Positions 34,423 through 43,838 are shown, numbered from the stretch's first letter. The stretch: 64,000 nucleotides of DNA from Streptomyces sp. ACA25 (GCF_028200735.1 NZ_JAQKPV010000011.1:1-64000), one strand, 5' to 3'. Notes: generated by a model not told the origin, from the sequence alone. Numbers and translations are program-made.

Positions 34423-35799
34423 TCAGCGCAGGGCTGCCGCGTACTTCTGCAGGAACAGGGCCTCGGTCACCGACATCCGCTCCAGCTCCTCGGGTGAGAC
34501 GCTCTCGTCCACGGCATGGATCTGTGCGGCCGGCTCGCTGAGCCCGATCAGCAGAATCTCGGCCTCCGGGTAGAGTCCGGCCAGCGTGCTGGTCAGGGGA
34601 ATCGACCCGCCCTGGCCGATGATCTCCATCCGGGCACCGTCGTAGGCTTCCCGCATCGCCGAGGCCATGGAGGTATAGGCCGGGCTCGTGGTGTCCGCAC
34701 GGAACGGCCGGCCCTCACCGGTTGCCTCGACGGTGACCTGCGCTCCCCAGGGGGCCCGGGACTCCAGGTGCGCGGCCAGGAGCCGGCCCGCCTCTCCGGG
34801 GTCCGTCCCCGGCGGCACCCGCAGGCTCACCAGTGCGCGGGCGCTGGCCTGCACCGAGGGGGTGGCTCCGACCACCGGAGGGCAGTCGATCCCGAGGACG
34901 GTCACGGCCGGACGGGCCCAGAGCCGGTCGGCGATGCTTCCCGAGCCGGTCAGCCCGACCCCGTCCAGCACCCTGGCGTCCTGACGGAACTGCTCCTCCG
35001 GGTAGGCGGTGCCGTCCCAGGCCCCGTCCGCGGGGAGCCCGTCCACGACGGTTGACCCGTCCTCGTCGCGCAGCGAGTCGAGCACCCGGATCAGGGCGGC
35101 CAAGGCATCCGGCGCGGCCCCGCCGAAGGCCCCCGAGTGCAGGTTGCCCCGCAGCGTGTCGACCTGCACCCGGGCCATCGTCATGCCGCGCAGGACAGCA
35201 GTCACGGTCGGCTGCCCCACCCGGAAGTTGCCGGTGTCACCGATGACGAGGGTGTCCGCCGCCAGCAGGTCGGGGTGCTGCTCGGCGTAGCGTTCCAGCC
35301 CGCCGGTGCCCTGCTCCTCGGAGCCCTCCACGATCACCTTCACCGTGACCGGGACACCGCCGGCCGCCGCCTTCAGCGCCCGCAGGGCCAGCAGGTGCAT
35401 GATGACGCTCCCCTTGCAGTCCGCCGCGCCGCGGCCGTACCAGCGGCCGTCACGCTCGGTCAGCCGGAAAGGCGGTGAGGTCCAGGCCGCCTCGTCGAGC
35501 GGCGGCTGCACGTCGTAGTGCGCGTAGAGGAGCACGGTGGGAGCATCCGGGGGCCCGGGCAGCAGGCCGTAGACGGACTGGGTGCCGTCCGGGGTGTCCA
35601 GGAGGGCGACCTCCGTGAAGCCCTCGGCGCGCAGCGCGTCCGCGACCCACCCGGCCGCCGCCTCGCACTCGCTCCGGGGGAACTGCTGCGGGTCCGCCAC
35701 CGAGCGGAAGGCCACGAGTTCAGCCAGTTCGTCCCTGGCCCGGGGCATGAGCGAGGCGATCGTGCCGGCGAGTTCGGTGTGCTCGGTGCTGAGTTCCAT
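34423..35799 (-). CDS. M20-family dipeptidase
   Basis: This 458-residue M20 zinc dipeptidase has the metal ligands 'LLYAHYDVQPP' near residue 92, 'WYGRGAADCKGSVIMHLLAL' near 120, and the catalytic Glu pair 'IVEGSEEQGTGGLE' near 155. A dimerisation domain starts around residue 200 ('RGNLHSGAFGGAAPDALAAL'), and a last zinc ligand His lies in 'EPAAQIHAVDE'. It should hydrolyse dipeptides or acylated amino acids in the cytoplasm. ATG 35799 has AGGAG in its leader. It stands alone and is divergent from the GGR-type gene. Confidence 0.92.
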   Translation of the reverse strand: MELSTEHTELAGTIASLMPRARDELAELVAFRSVADPQQFPRSECEAAAGWVADALRAEGFTEVALLDTPDGTQSVYGLLPGPPDAPTVLLYAHYDVQPPLDEAAWTSPPFRLTERDGRWYGRGAADCKGSVIMHLLALRALKAAAGGVPVTVKVIVEGSEEQGTGGLERYAEQHPDLLAADTLVIGDTGNFRVGQPTVTAVLRGMTMARVQVDTLRGNLHSGAFGGAAPDALAALIRVLDSLRDEDGSTVVDGLPADGAWDGTAYPEEQFRQDARVLDGVGLTGSGSIADRLWARPAVTVLGIDCPPVVGATPSVQASARALVSLRVPPGTDPGEAGRLLAAHLESRAPWGAQVTVEATGEGRPFRADTTSPAYTSMASAMREAYDGARMEIIGQGGSIPLTSTLAGLYPEAEILLIGLSEPAAQIHAVDESVSPEELERMSVTEALFLQKYAAALR

Positions 35800-35967
35800 C
35801 GGGAACGCTCCTTGTGGGCGCGGTGTTGCGCGCGCGGGACGCGTCCGGCGCGCACGGGTGGGACCGGGGTGCGGCAGATCATTTCATATCCCGTTGTGCA
35901 GTCTCCCCGGAGCCGTAGGATGCCCTGCGGCGGCCGATCAGAGATCCAGCGGGAGCGACAGGACATC

Positions 35968-37170
35968 GTGAGCAGCGGGAGCACCGCCGGAAACGGCGTG
36001 ATCTGGGACGTGCTGGTTGTGGGTGCGGGGCCGGGGGGTGCCTCGGCCGCCCGGGCGGCGGCGGAGACCGGGCGCCGGGTGCTGCTGCTGGAGCGCAGCC
36101 GTGTGCCGCGTCACAAGACCTGCGGCGGCGGCATCATCGGCCCCTCCCGGGACGCCCTGCCGCCGGGCTTCGAACTGCCCCTGCGGGAGCGCGTGCACGC
36201 GGTGACGTTCTCCCTCAACGGCAGAATGGTGCGCACCCGCCGCTCGAAGCAGATGCTCTTCGGGCTGGTCGACCGGCCGGAGTTCGACCGGCGGCTGGTC
36301 GAGGCGGCGGTCGGCGCCGGAGCGGAGTTCCGTGACGGGGCCATGGTGTCCCGGATCGCGCAGCACGGCCCCGCCGTCCCCGACCGGCGCACCGTCGCCG
36401 TGGTGCTCTCCAGCGGTGAAACCCTGCTCGCTCGCTGTGTGGTCGGCGCCGACGGCAGCGCCGGCCGGACCGGGACCCACGTCGGTGTCCGGCTGGAGCA
36501 GGTGGATCTCGGCCTGGAGGCGGAGATCCCGGTGCCGGCCGAGGTGGCCCGGGACTGGTCGGGCCGGGCGCTCATCGACTGGGGCCCGATGCCGGGGTCG
36601 TACGGGTGGGTCTTCCCCAAGGGGGATGTCCTGTCCGTCGGGGTGATATCCGCCCGGGGCGAAGGAGCCGCGACCAAGAGGTACCTGCGGGACTTCGTCG
36701 CTCGCCTCGGGCTGGCCGGATTCGAGCCCGCCGTCACGTCGGGCCACCTGACCCGCTGCCGCACCGATGACTCACCGCTGTCCAGGGGACGGGTCCTGGT
36801 GTGCGGGGACGCCGCGGGGCTGCTGGAGCCGTGGACTCGGGAGGGCATCTCCTTCGCACTGCGGTCCGGGCGGATGGCGGGGGAGTGGGCGGTACGTGTC
36901 GCCGAGGCGCACGATGCCGTCGACGCCCGCCGCCTGGCCCTCCACTACTCCAGCGGCATCAAGCGGGACCTGGAAACGGAGATGGGTGTCGGGAGGCGGC
37001 TGCGGGAGGTCTTCGCTGAGCGCCCCCGGATGCTGCATGCCGCCCTGATCGGCTTCCGCCCCGCCTGGGCGGTCTTCGCCCGGATCACCCGGGGCTCCAC
37101 CACCCTGGCCGGAATTGTCCGTACCCACCCGGCGGCCCGGCGGCTGCTGGCTGCCCGGGAGCGTTCCTGA
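35968..37170 (+). CDS. Geranylgeranyl reductase-family FAD oxidoreductase
   Basis: This 400-residue flavoprotein has FAD motif 'DVLVVGAGPGGASAARAAAE' near 14-33, the GGR signature 'RVPRHKTCGGGIIGP' near 58, 'VVGADGSAGRTGTHVG' and 'VLVCGDAAGLLEPWTREGIS' near 275. The family reduces isoprenoid double bonds (menaquinone, carotenoid or lipid chains) or acts as a hydroxylase; the substrate is open. I start at GTG 35968; the longer frame has no family match. It converges with the deazaflavin oxidoreductase gene 8 bp away. Confidence 0.88.
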   Translation: MSSGSTAGNGVIWDVLVVGAGPGGASAARAAAETGRRVLLLERSRVPRHKTCGGGIIGPSRDALPPGFELPLRERVHAVTFSLNGRMVRTRRSKQMLFGLVDRPEFDRRLVEAAVGAGAEFRDGAMVSRIAQHGPAVPDRRTVAVVLSSGETLLARCVVGADGSAGRTGTHVGVRLEQVDLGLEAEIPVPAEVARDWSGRALIDWGPMPGSYGWVFPKGDVLSVGVISARGEGAATKRYLRDFVARLGLAGFEPAVTSGHLTRCRTDDSPLSRGRVLVCGDAAGLLEPWTREGISFALRSGRMAGEWAVRVAEAHDAVDARRLALHYSSGIKRDLETEMGVGRRLREVFAERPRMLHAALIGFRPAWAVFARITRGSTTLAGIVRTHPAARRLLAARERS

Positions 37171-37177
37171 CCCCGGG

Positions 37178-37630
37178 TCAGAGCCGGTCGATGACGGCGA
37201 AGACGGGATAGTGGCGGGCCACTGCGCGCCACTCCTCGTCAGTGGATTCCGCGGTGATGCCGTGGCCCTCGAAATAGCGCCCGACCTCCGACTTCCAGGC
37301 CTCCCGGTAGGCGCGCAGAACCGGGGGCTTCTCGTCGTCCGGGACCTCGGCGGCGTCGAACCTGCGGACCTTTCTGCCGATCCGCAGCTCGCCGCCGCCC
37401 GCCGCCCGCATGTTGTGCGTCCACTGCACGTGTCCCCGCGGGGCGACCAGGTAGGTGCGGCCTTCGAGCGTCAGCGGGTTGACCGGCGTGGTCCGCGGCT
37501 CACCGCTCTTGCGGCCGCGCACCGTCAGCACCTGGGCACCCCACAGGTTGACTCCGCGGCGCGCGAACCACATGACGATGCGGTTGATGGTGGGAGTGGT
37601 GGCTCCGGCGTACACATGATCGGACTTCAA
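37178..37630 (-). CDS. Deazaflavin (F420)-dependent nitroreductase-family protein
   Basis: This 150-residue split-barrel protein of the DDN/F420-dependent family shows 'VLTVRGRKSGEPRTTPVNPL', then 'YLVAPRGHVQWTHNMRAAGG' and 'LRIGRKVRRFDAAEV'. It probably uses cofactor F420 to reduce quinones or similar substrates. The start is TTG 37630 with GGGAGGT about six bases upstream. It is divergent from a TetR gene, and the gap holds repeated TetR-type palindromes, so it is likely the target of that regulator. Confidence 0.88.
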   Translation of the reverse strand: MKSDHVYAGATTPTINRIVMWFARRGVNLWGAQVLTVRGRKSGEPRTTPVNPLTLEGRTYLVAPRGHVQWTHNMRAAGGGELRIGRKVRRFDAAEVPDDEKPPVLRAYREAWKSEVGRYFEGHGITAESTDEEWRAVARHYPVFAVIDRL

Positions 37631-37649
37631 CTGCCGACCTCCCTAATGT

Positions 37650-37713
37650 GAGCAGTGCTCTCTCTGTGGAGCAGTGTGGCACCTGCGGCCGCCCGGAGCA
37701 AGAGCAGTGCTCT
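37650..37713. promoter_or_regulatory. Repeated TetR-type operators between the F420 oxidoreductase and TetR genes
   Basis: GAGCAGTGCTC (37650-37660) and AGAGCAGTGCTCT (37701-37713) are perfect inverted repeats with one central base. A half copy, GAGCAGTG, lies at 37670-37677. Two full sites between divergent genes suit a TetR protein that controls both. Confidence 0.65.
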
Positions 37714-37753
37714 CGTTCTGGGCTGCTGATCCGATCGGTGGCACACTGGCCGC

Positions 37754-38497
37754 ATGACAGTGCTCAGAGGGGCCAGGGAGCGGGCCCGGGCCGAGGTCAC
37801 CGCGGCCATCAAGGAGGAAGCGCGGCGGCAGCTTGCGGAGCAGGGGGCGGCGAAGCTCTCCCTGCGGGCGGTCGCCAGGGAACTGGGGATGGTCTCCTCG
37901 GCGCTCTACCGCTACTTCCCCAGCCGTGACGACCTGCTCACCGCGCTGATCATCGAGGCCTACGACGCCCTGGGCGCCGCGGCGGAGGAGGCCCTGCGCT
38001 CGGCGGGCCGCACGGCGCCGGCCGTCCTGCGGTGGTCCGCGGTCTGCCGTGCCGTGCGCGGGTGGGCCGTGGCGCACCCGCACGAATACGCGCTGATCTA
38101 CGGGTCGCCGGTCCCCGGCTACTCCGCCCCGCAGGCCACCGTCGGTCCTGCCTCCCGCGTCGGTCTCGTCCTGGCCGGCATCGTGGGTGACGCCCGGGCC
38201 GACGGGGTGCTGCGCGAGCCGGACGGTGCGCCGGCGCTCCCCCCGGCGGTGCGAGGGGACATGGACCGCCTCACCGCCCTGCTGGGTACGGATCTGCCCG
38301 CCGGGACCGCCGCCGGACTCATCACGGCCTGGGCAGGGCTCTTCGGCCTGATCAGTTTCGAGATCTTCGGCCAGTTCCACCGGATGGTCGATGCCCGGGA
38401 CGCGTTTTTCGCCAGTGCCGTCGCGCAGTTGGCCGCGGGGGCCGGTCTGTCCGGTCCGGGCACCGGCACGGTCCCCGGCGACCGTGCGGGGTCCTGA
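37754..38497 (+). CDS. TetR-family regulator with TetR_C_13-type domain
   Basis: This 247-residue TetR protein has the helix-turn-helix 'LSLRAVARELGMVSSALYRYF' at about 36-56 and a WHG/TetR_C_13-type effector domain ('RGWAVAHPHEYALIYGSPVPG'). It is divergent from the F420-type oxidoreductase, with two palindromic sites between them, so it probably represses that gene and itself. I see no ribosome site before the ATG at 37754. The effector is unknown. Confidence 0.9.
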   Translation: MTVLRGARERARAEVTAAIKEEARRQLAEQGAAKLSLRAVARELGMVSSALYRYFPSRDDLLTALIIEAYDALGAAAEEALRSAGRTAPAVLRWSAVCRAVRGWAVAHPHEYALIYGSPVPGYSAPQATVGPASRVGLVLAGIVGDARADGVLREPDGAPALPPAVRGDMDRLTALLGTDLPAGTAAGLITAWAGLFGLISFEIFGQFHRMVDARDAFFASAVAQLAAGAGLSGPGTGTVPGDRAGS

Positions 38498-38649
38498 AGC
38501 CGCTGCGGCCTTCTGCTCGTGCCCCGGCATCTGTGCCCTCCCGGCCCAGCCCACACGGCGATGCAGCGCCAACCATGTCGCTCGGGGCGGATGGGGCCGG
38601 TGAGCGAGGGTGGCGGTCCTCGGGAGAGAGACGAAGCGAGAATGGGCGG

Positions 38650-39858
38650 GTGACCCAGACTCGTATCAGGCCGGACAGAGGCCGCAGCGCACTCGGCCCC
38701 GCTCTGCAGCTCGTGCACACCGGCCGGGCTCCCACCCGTGCGGTTCTCACCGCTGAACTCGGGGTGACCAGGGCGACGGCCGGCGCGGTCGCGACGGAGC
38801 TCCAGACGCTCGGCCTGATCACCGTGGACCCCCGGCCCGGAGCAGCGGCCGGATCCCAGGGGCGGCCTTCCCACCGGCTGACCATCGCCGCGGACGGGCC
38901 GGTGGCGCTCGCCGCCCAGGTGCACTCCGACGGCTTCCGGGCGGCGCTCGTCGGGCTCGGCGGGCAGATCGTCGCCACCGCACCCGGCTGTGTGACCGTG
39001 GACGCCGATCCCGCGCAGGTGCTCGGGCAGGTGGTGGAGGCAGGAGTCCGCCTCCTCCGGGAGACCGGACGGCGCTGCATCGGCGCCGGCCTCGCGGTGC
39101 CCTCGGCGGTCGCCGAGCCGGAGGGCACCGCGCTCAACCCGCTGCACCTCGCCTGGCCGGCGGGCGCACCGGTGCGGGAGGTTTTCCACCGCTGCCTGGC
39201 GGAGGCGGGCATCGACGCGGAGGGGCACTGCGGGAACGACGTCAATCTCGGTGCTCTGGCGGAGCATCGGCACGGGGCCGGGCAGGCTGCCCAGCACCTG
39301 CTGTGCGTCGCCACCGGGCACCGGGGAGTCGGCGGCGCACTGGTGGTGGACGGCCGCCTGCACAGCGGGAGCTCCGGACTCGCGCTGGAGGTCGGCCACC
39401 TCACGGTCGACCCCCAGGGCCGGTCCTGCCACTGCGGCAGCCGCGGCTGCCTGGACGTCGAGACCGATCCGCTGGCCCTGCTGGAGGCCGCCGGGCGGGA
39501 GCCGGGCCCACAGGGCTCCCTGCTGGACCAGGCCGGCGCCCTGGTACGGGCGGGGTGTGCCGAGGACGAGAGGGTGCGCGCCGCCGTCCGTACCGTCATA
39601 GACCGGCTCGGCCGGGGCCTTGCCGCGCTGGTCAATCTCTTCAACCCGGACCGCATCATTCTCGGCGGTCTGCACCGCGCCCTGCTGGAGGCCGACGCCG
39701 AACGGCTGCGCGCGGTGGTCGCCGACCACAGCCTGTGGGGCCGCAGTGGCAGCGTGCCGATCCTGCCGTGCAGCCTGGCCCACAACAGCCTCGTGGGGGC
39801 CGCCGAACTGGCCTGGCAGCCGGTACTCGACGACCCGTCGGCCGCCCTGGCCGGGTGA
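38650..39858 (+). CDS. ROK-family transcriptional regulator
   Basis: This 402-residue ROK protein has an N-terminal winged helix ('LQLVHTGRAPTRAVLTAELG', 'TAGAVATELQTLGLI', about 16-60) and a kinase-like sugar-binding domain with the zinc motif in 'GRSCHCGSRGCLDVETDPLA' near 260-275. The normal ATP-site 'DxGGTK' is not obvious, so it is a regulator rather than an enzyme, probably sensing a sugar or sugar phosphate. I start at GTG 38650; the longer frame is unsupported. Its target is not apparent from its neighbours. Confidence 0.88.
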   Translation: MTQTRIRPDRGRSALGPALQLVHTGRAPTRAVLTAELGVTRATAGAVATELQTLGLITVDPRPGAAAGSQGRPSHRLTIAADGPVALAAQVHSDGFRAALVGLGGQIVATAPGCVTVDADPAQVLGQVVEAGVRLLRETGRRCIGAGLAVPSAVAEPEGTALNPLHLAWPAGAPVREVFHRCLAEAGIDAEGHCGNDVNLGALAEHRHGAGQAAQHLLCVATGHRGVGGALVVDGRLHSGSSGLALEVGHLTVDPQGRSCHCGSRGCLDVETDPLALLEAAGREPGPQGSLLDQAGALVRAGCAEDERVRAAVRTVIDRLGRGLAALVNLFNPDRIILGGLHRALLEADAERLRAVVADHSLWGRSGSVPILPCSLAHNSLVGAAELAWQPVLDDPSAALAG

Positions 39859-39980
39859 GTCCGCGAAGCCGTTCCCCGGAGCGGGACGCGCCCGCCGTCA
39901 CACCGCTGCGTCGCGTGGTTCCGGCGACGGGCGGTGTCGGCCGTCCTCGGGGAGCGGCCGGCCGGTACCCACGGTGCCGC

Positions 39981-40004
39981 GCCCTGCCCCGCAGGGGGCA
40001 GGGC
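39981..40004. terminator. Bidirectional hairpin between ROK and polymerase genes
   Basis: GCCCTGCCCC (39981-39990) and GGGGCAGGGC (39995-40004) form a perfect 10-bp stem with loop GCAG between convergent genes. It ends two bases before the polymerase stop at 40007. Confidence 0.65.
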
Positions 40005-40006
40005 CC

Positions 40007-41686
40007 TCAAGCGGCGTCGCAGTAGCGCTTCACCACCGCCGTGCTGAACGGGAACCGCACGGGAGTCCGGCCGAACGTGAGGTCTCCCGCCGTGTCCCCC
40101 GCGGCCGCGATCGCCTCCGCCACCGTCGCGCTCTCCGTCTCCGGGCAGTGCACGATCACCTCGTCGTGCTGAAAGAAGACCAGCTCGGCGCGCATGCCGG
40201 TGAGCGACCGGCGCAGTGCCGCCAGCATCAGCAGCGCCCAGTCGGCGGCGCTGCCCTGCACCACGAAGTTCCGGGTGAACCGGCCCCTGGCCCGGCCGGC
40301 TGCCGAGCCGCCCGGAGAAGCCCCCTCCGGGGCCGTCTCCCCGGCGCCGGGCTCACCGCCGGGCGGCGGACACGTCCGGCCGAGCCAGGTACGTACCAGT
40401 CGGCCCTGCTCACCTGCTCGTGCGGCGTCGTCCACCAGGGCGACCGCCGCGGGGAACCGGCGGCGCAACTGCGAAAGATGGCGGAGACCGCCCCCATGGG
40501 TCTGCCCGTAGACCGCCCCCAGCAGGGCGAGCTTGGCCTCCTCCCGGTCACCGGTGAACGCCCGGCCGGACAGGGCCGTGTACAGATCGCCCGTGCTGCC
40601 TGCCGCCTCCATGAGCCCGGGGTCGCGGGAGATCGCCGCCAGCACGCGCGGCTCCAGCTGGTCAGCGTCGGCAACCACCAGGCACCACCCCGGGTCAGCC
40701 ACCACGGAGCGGCGGAGGACCCGGGGGATCTGCAGGGCACCGCCGCCGTTGGTCGTCCAGCGCCCCGAAGCAGCCCCCGCGGGGACGTACTCCGGGCGGA
40801 ACCGGCCGCCGCGCACCCAGGTCCGCAGCCAGGTCCAGCCGTGCGCGGTGTACAGCCGGTAGAGCTTCTTGTACTCCAACAGCGGCTCGACCGCCGGATG
40901 ATCGATGTCCCGCAGCTCCCAGGCCCGGGTGCTGGTGACCGCGAAACCGGCCCGCCGGAAGGCCGTGACCACGTCGGCAGGCAGGTCCGGGCGCACCCGT
41001 TCCCCGAAGGCATCCGCCACCTGTGCCGCCAGCTCTGCCAGCCGCCGTGGTTCCTGTCCTCCGGCGTACCGTGGTCCGAGCAGCTCGTCGAGCACCTGCC
41101 GATGCACGTCGGCGCGCCACGGCAGCCCGGCCCGTCTCATCTCCGAGGCGACCAGGGCGCCCGCCGACTCGGCGGCGACCAGCAGCCGCATCCGGCCGGG
41201 ATGCGCGGTCAGTTCGGTACGGGTCAGCTGGGCGGCGTAGACCTCGAGCAGTGACTCCAGGGGGTCGGCGTCCGGCGGCAGGGGCACCGGCCCCGTTTCG
41301 AACAGCGCGGACTGGGCGGAATCCGGCAGCCGGGAGGGAGCATCCGCCGGAACCGGCAGACCGCGCAGCCGGGCCCGGGCGGCCGGCAGCGACCGCGGGC
41401 TGCCGTGCGCTCCCTCGTGGCCGAGCAGGAGAGCCTCGGCCGCCTCGATGTCGTAGCACCGCTGCACCCGGAGCCCGGCGTCCAGCAGCCGGGGGTACGG
41501 CCCGGCCGTCGACCGCCAGATCCATCGCCCGGCGCCCGGCCGGGAACGCACCGCCTCCACCGGCCCGGCGGCCCTTTCGACCGGCCCTGCGGGCCGGCCC
41601 CGGCCGTCGACGGGGCAGAACCTGACCTCTCCGTCCTGATACTCCGCCAGTGCCCACCTGTCCGGCGGCAGCGGCTCCTGGCTCAT
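40007..41686 (-). CDS. Family A DNA polymerase-like protein (bifunctional exonuclease/polymerase group)
   Basis: This 559-residue protein has all three family A polymerase motifs: A 'VVADADQLEPRVLAAISRD', B 'REEAKLALLGAVYGQTHGGG' and C 'LVFFQHDEVIVHCPE'. It lacks the 5'-nuclease domain of Pol I. The N-terminal 200 residues lie where the 3'-5' exonuclease would be, but the acidic exonuclease motifs are not visible. It is an accessory polymerase, possibly for repair, common in actinomycetes. I start at ATG 41686; the longer frame is antisense to its neighbour. Confidence 0.85.
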   Translation of the reverse strand: MSQEPLPPDRWALAEYQDGEVRFCPVDGRGRPAGPVERAAGPVEAVRSRPGAGRWIWRSTAGPYPRLLDAGLRVQRCYDIEAAEALLLGHEGAHGSPRSLPAARARLRGLPVPADAPSRLPDSAQSALFETGPVPLPPDADPLESLLEVYAAQLTRTELTAHPGRMRLLVAAESAGALVASEMRRAGLPWRADVHRQVLDELLGPRYAGGQEPRRLAELAAQVADAFGERVRPDLPADVVTAFRRAGFAVTSTRAWELRDIDHPAVEPLLEYKKLYRLYTAHGWTWLRTWVRGGRFRPEYVPAGAASGRWTTNGGGALQIPRVLRRSVVADPGWCLVVADADQLEPRVLAAISRDPGLMEAAGSTGDLYTALSGRAFTGDREEAKLALLGAVYGQTHGGGLRHLSQLRRRFPAAVALVDDAARAGEQGRLVRTWLGRTCPPPGGEPGAGETAPEGASPGGSAAGRARGRFTRNFVVQGSAADWALLMLAALRRSLTGMRAELVFFQHDEVIVHCPETESATVAEAIAAAGDTAGDLTFGRTPVRFPFSTAVVKRYCDAA

Positions 41687-41842
41687 GGCAGCAGTGTGCC
41701 AGCGGCCACCGACAGCCGCTTCGGCCGCTGACGAGGACCTGCGGTCCGAAAGGCGGCCGTGAGCATCGTGATGCAGCCCCGCGGGGGATCGCCCGCCTGA
41801 GATGCCGCCCACCGCACCGGACCTCAGGCTTCCGGCGGTCGT

Positions 41843-41848
41843 TATGCT
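41843..41848 (+). promoter_or_regulatory. -10 box for a probably leaderless message (cysteine-synthase-like gene)
   Basis: TATGCT is followed by 6 bases and then GTG at 41855, with no Shine-Dalgarno sequence in the gap. Confidence 0.5.
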
Positions 41849-41854
41849 CGTCGG

Positions 41855-43003
41855 GTGCACACAGATCGGGCAGGCGGGAGCGAGCCCTCCCGTGCCGGAG
41901 CCGCCCCGGACACCCTTGACGTCGACCGCAGCGATCCCGAGTACCGGGCCTGGCTGAAGGAAGCAGTGCGCCGCGTCAAGGCCGACGCCAACCGCAGCGC
42001 GGACACGCACCTGCTGCACTTCCCGCTCCCGGACAGCTGGGAGATCGACCTCTACCTCAAGGACGAGTCCACCCACCCCACGGGGAGCCTGAAGCACCGG
42101 CTGGCGAGGTCGCTCTTCCTGTACGGACTGTGCAACGGCTGGATTCGCCCCGGCCGTCCCGTGATCGAGGCGTCCAGCGGCTCCACCGCCGTGTCCGAGG
42201 CGTACTTCGCCGCCCTGGTCGGGGTGCCGTTCATCGCCGTCATGCCGCGGACGACCAGTCCGGAAAAGACCCGGCTGATCGAGTTCCACGGCGGCCGCTG
42301 CCACTCGGTGGACGACCCGCGCACGGTGTACGAGGTGTCCGCCCGGCTGGCTGCGGAGACCGGTGGCCACTACATGGATCAGTTCACCTACGCGGAACGG
42401 GCCACCGACTGGCGGGGCAACAACAACATCGCCCAGTCGATCTATCAGCAGCTCGAACGGGAGCGGTATCCGGAGCCCGCCTGGATCGTGGCCACCGCCG
42501 GCACCGGCGGGACCTCGGCGACCATCGCCCGTTACGTGCGCTACATGCAGTACGACACCCGCGTGTGTGTCCCCGATCCGGAGAACTCCTGCTTCTTCGA
42601 CGGCTGGGTGAGCGGAGATCCGGGTGCCGTCAGCGACTGCGGCTCGCGGATCGAGGGCATCGGCCGGCCCCGCATGGAGCCCAGCTTCCTGGCCTGCGCG
42701 GTCGACCGCATGATGAAAGTCCCGGACGCTGCGAGCATCGCCGCGGTGCGCGCACTGGAACAGGCCATGGGGCGTAGAGCCGGCGGCTCGACGGGCACCG
42801 GGCTGTGGAGCGCGCTGAGAATCGTGGCGGAGATGCTCAGCGAAGGACGCACCGGTTCCGTCGTCACCCTGATGTGCGATCCGGGGGACCGTTACCTCGA
42901 CAAGTACTACTCGGACGCCTGGCTGGCGGACCAGGGCCTGGACATCCGCCCGCACGCGGCGGCCATCAGCACCTTTCTGACCACCGGCGGCTGGGCGGCC
43001 TGA
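41855..43003 (+). CDS. PLP-dependent cysteine synthase-family protein
   Basis: This 382-residue fold type II PLP enzyme has the Schiff-base lysine in 'DESTHPTGSLKHRLARSLFL' near residue 78, the substrate loop 'VIEASSGSTAVSEAYFAALV' near 105, and the phosphate-binding 'ATAGTGGTSATIARYV' near 215. It resembles cysteine synthase/cystathionine beta-synthase relatives, but a cysteine-forming role is not proven. GTG 41855 lies 6 bases after TATGCT, so the mRNA is probably leaderless. It converges with the DeoR-type gene 8 bp away. Confidence 0.88.
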   Translation: MHTDRAGGSEPSRAGAAPDTLDVDRSDPEYRAWLKEAVRRVKADANRSADTHLLHFPLPDSWEIDLYLKDESTHPTGSLKHRLARSLFLYGLCNGWIRPGRPVIEASSGSTAVSEAYFAALVGVPFIAVMPRTTSPEKTRLIEFHGGRCHSVDDPRTVYEVSARLAAETGGHYMDQFTYAERATDWRGNNNIAQSIYQQLERERYPEPAWIVATAGTGGTSATIARYVRYMQYDTRVCVPDPENSCFFDGWVSGDPGAVSDCGSRIEGIGRPRMEPSFLACAVDRMMKVPDAASIAAVRALEQAMGRRAGGSTGTGLWSALRIVAEMLSEGRTGSVVTLMCDPGDRYLDKYYSDAWLADQGLDIRPHAAAISTFLTTGGWAA

Positions 43004-43010
43004 GCGCCGC

Positions 43011-43838
43011 TCAGCCGGGCCCGGTGCCGGCAATCACCAGCTCGGGCAGGCGGTCGGCAAGTTCCGCCCGGACCTCCGCCGACAGCCCGGCGTCGGTCAC
43101 CAGCACGTCCACCTGGTCCAGTGTGGCGAAGGAGCTCAGCCCGGTGGTCCCCCACTTGGTGTGATCGGCCACCACCACCACCCGGCGCGCCGCACGCACG
43201 AAGTGCCGGTTCGTCTCGGCTTCGGCGATGTTGGGAGTGGACAGGCCTGCCTCGGCCGAGATGCCGTGCACTCCGAGGAACAGCACATCGAAGTGCAGGG
43301 AGCTGATCGCGGCGTCGGCGACCGGCCCGACCAGGGCATCGGACGGTGTCCGCACGCCGCCGGTCAGCACCACGGTGGGCCCGGGCGCCGTCCGCTGTCC
43401 GCCCTGCGGCCGCGCCGCGGCGTCGTGGAACACATCGGCCACCCGCACGGAGTTGGTCACCACGGTCAGATCCGGCACCTCGAGCAGCAGGCGGGCGACC
43501 GCGAACGTGGTGGTCCCGCCGGACAGCGCGACCGCGCTCCCCGGCACCACCAGCGAGGCCGCAGCGCGGGCGATGTCGCTCTTCGCGGAGAGTTCCAGCG
43601 CCGACTTCGCCTCGAACCCCGGCTCGTGCGTGCGGCCCTCGGACAGCGGCACGGCCCCGCCGTGCACCTTCTCCAGCGAGCCCTCACGGGCCAGCACGTC
43701 CAGGTCACGGCGGACTGTCATGTCCGAGACCTGGAGTATCCGCGTCAGCTCACTGACCCGGACGCCGCCTCTGCGGCGCACCTCGTCCAGGATGAGCGCC
43801 CGCCGCTGCCCGGCCAGCAGGTTCTGGTTGTCGCTCAC
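43011..43838 (-). CDS. DeoR/GlpR-family transcriptional regulator
   Basis: This 275-residue regulator has an N-terminal DeoR winged helix ('RGGVRVSELTRILQVSDMTV' then 'RRDLDVLAREG', about 23-55), 'LEKVHGGAVPL', and a phosphosugar-sensing domain with 'VALSGGTTTFAVARLL' and 'VVVADHTKWG'. It probably represses a sugar or polyol catabolic gene set in response to a phosphosugar; none is adjacent. GTG 43838 has GGAG five bases upstream. The divergent neighbour is the large membrane hydrolase. Confidence 0.9.
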   Translation of the reverse strand: MSDNQNLLAGQRRALILDEVRRRGGVRVSELTRILQVSDMTVRRDLDVLAREGSLEKVHGGAVPLSEGRTHEPGFEAKSALELSAKSDIARAAASLVVPGSAVALSGGTTTFAVARLLLEVPDLTVVTNSVRVADVFHDAAARPQGGQRTAPGPTVVLTGGVRTPSDALVGPVADAAISSLHFDVLFLGVHGISAEAGLSTPNIAEAETNRHFVRAARRVVVVADHTKWGTTGLSSFATLDQVDVLVTDAGLSAEVRAELADRLPELVIAGTGPG

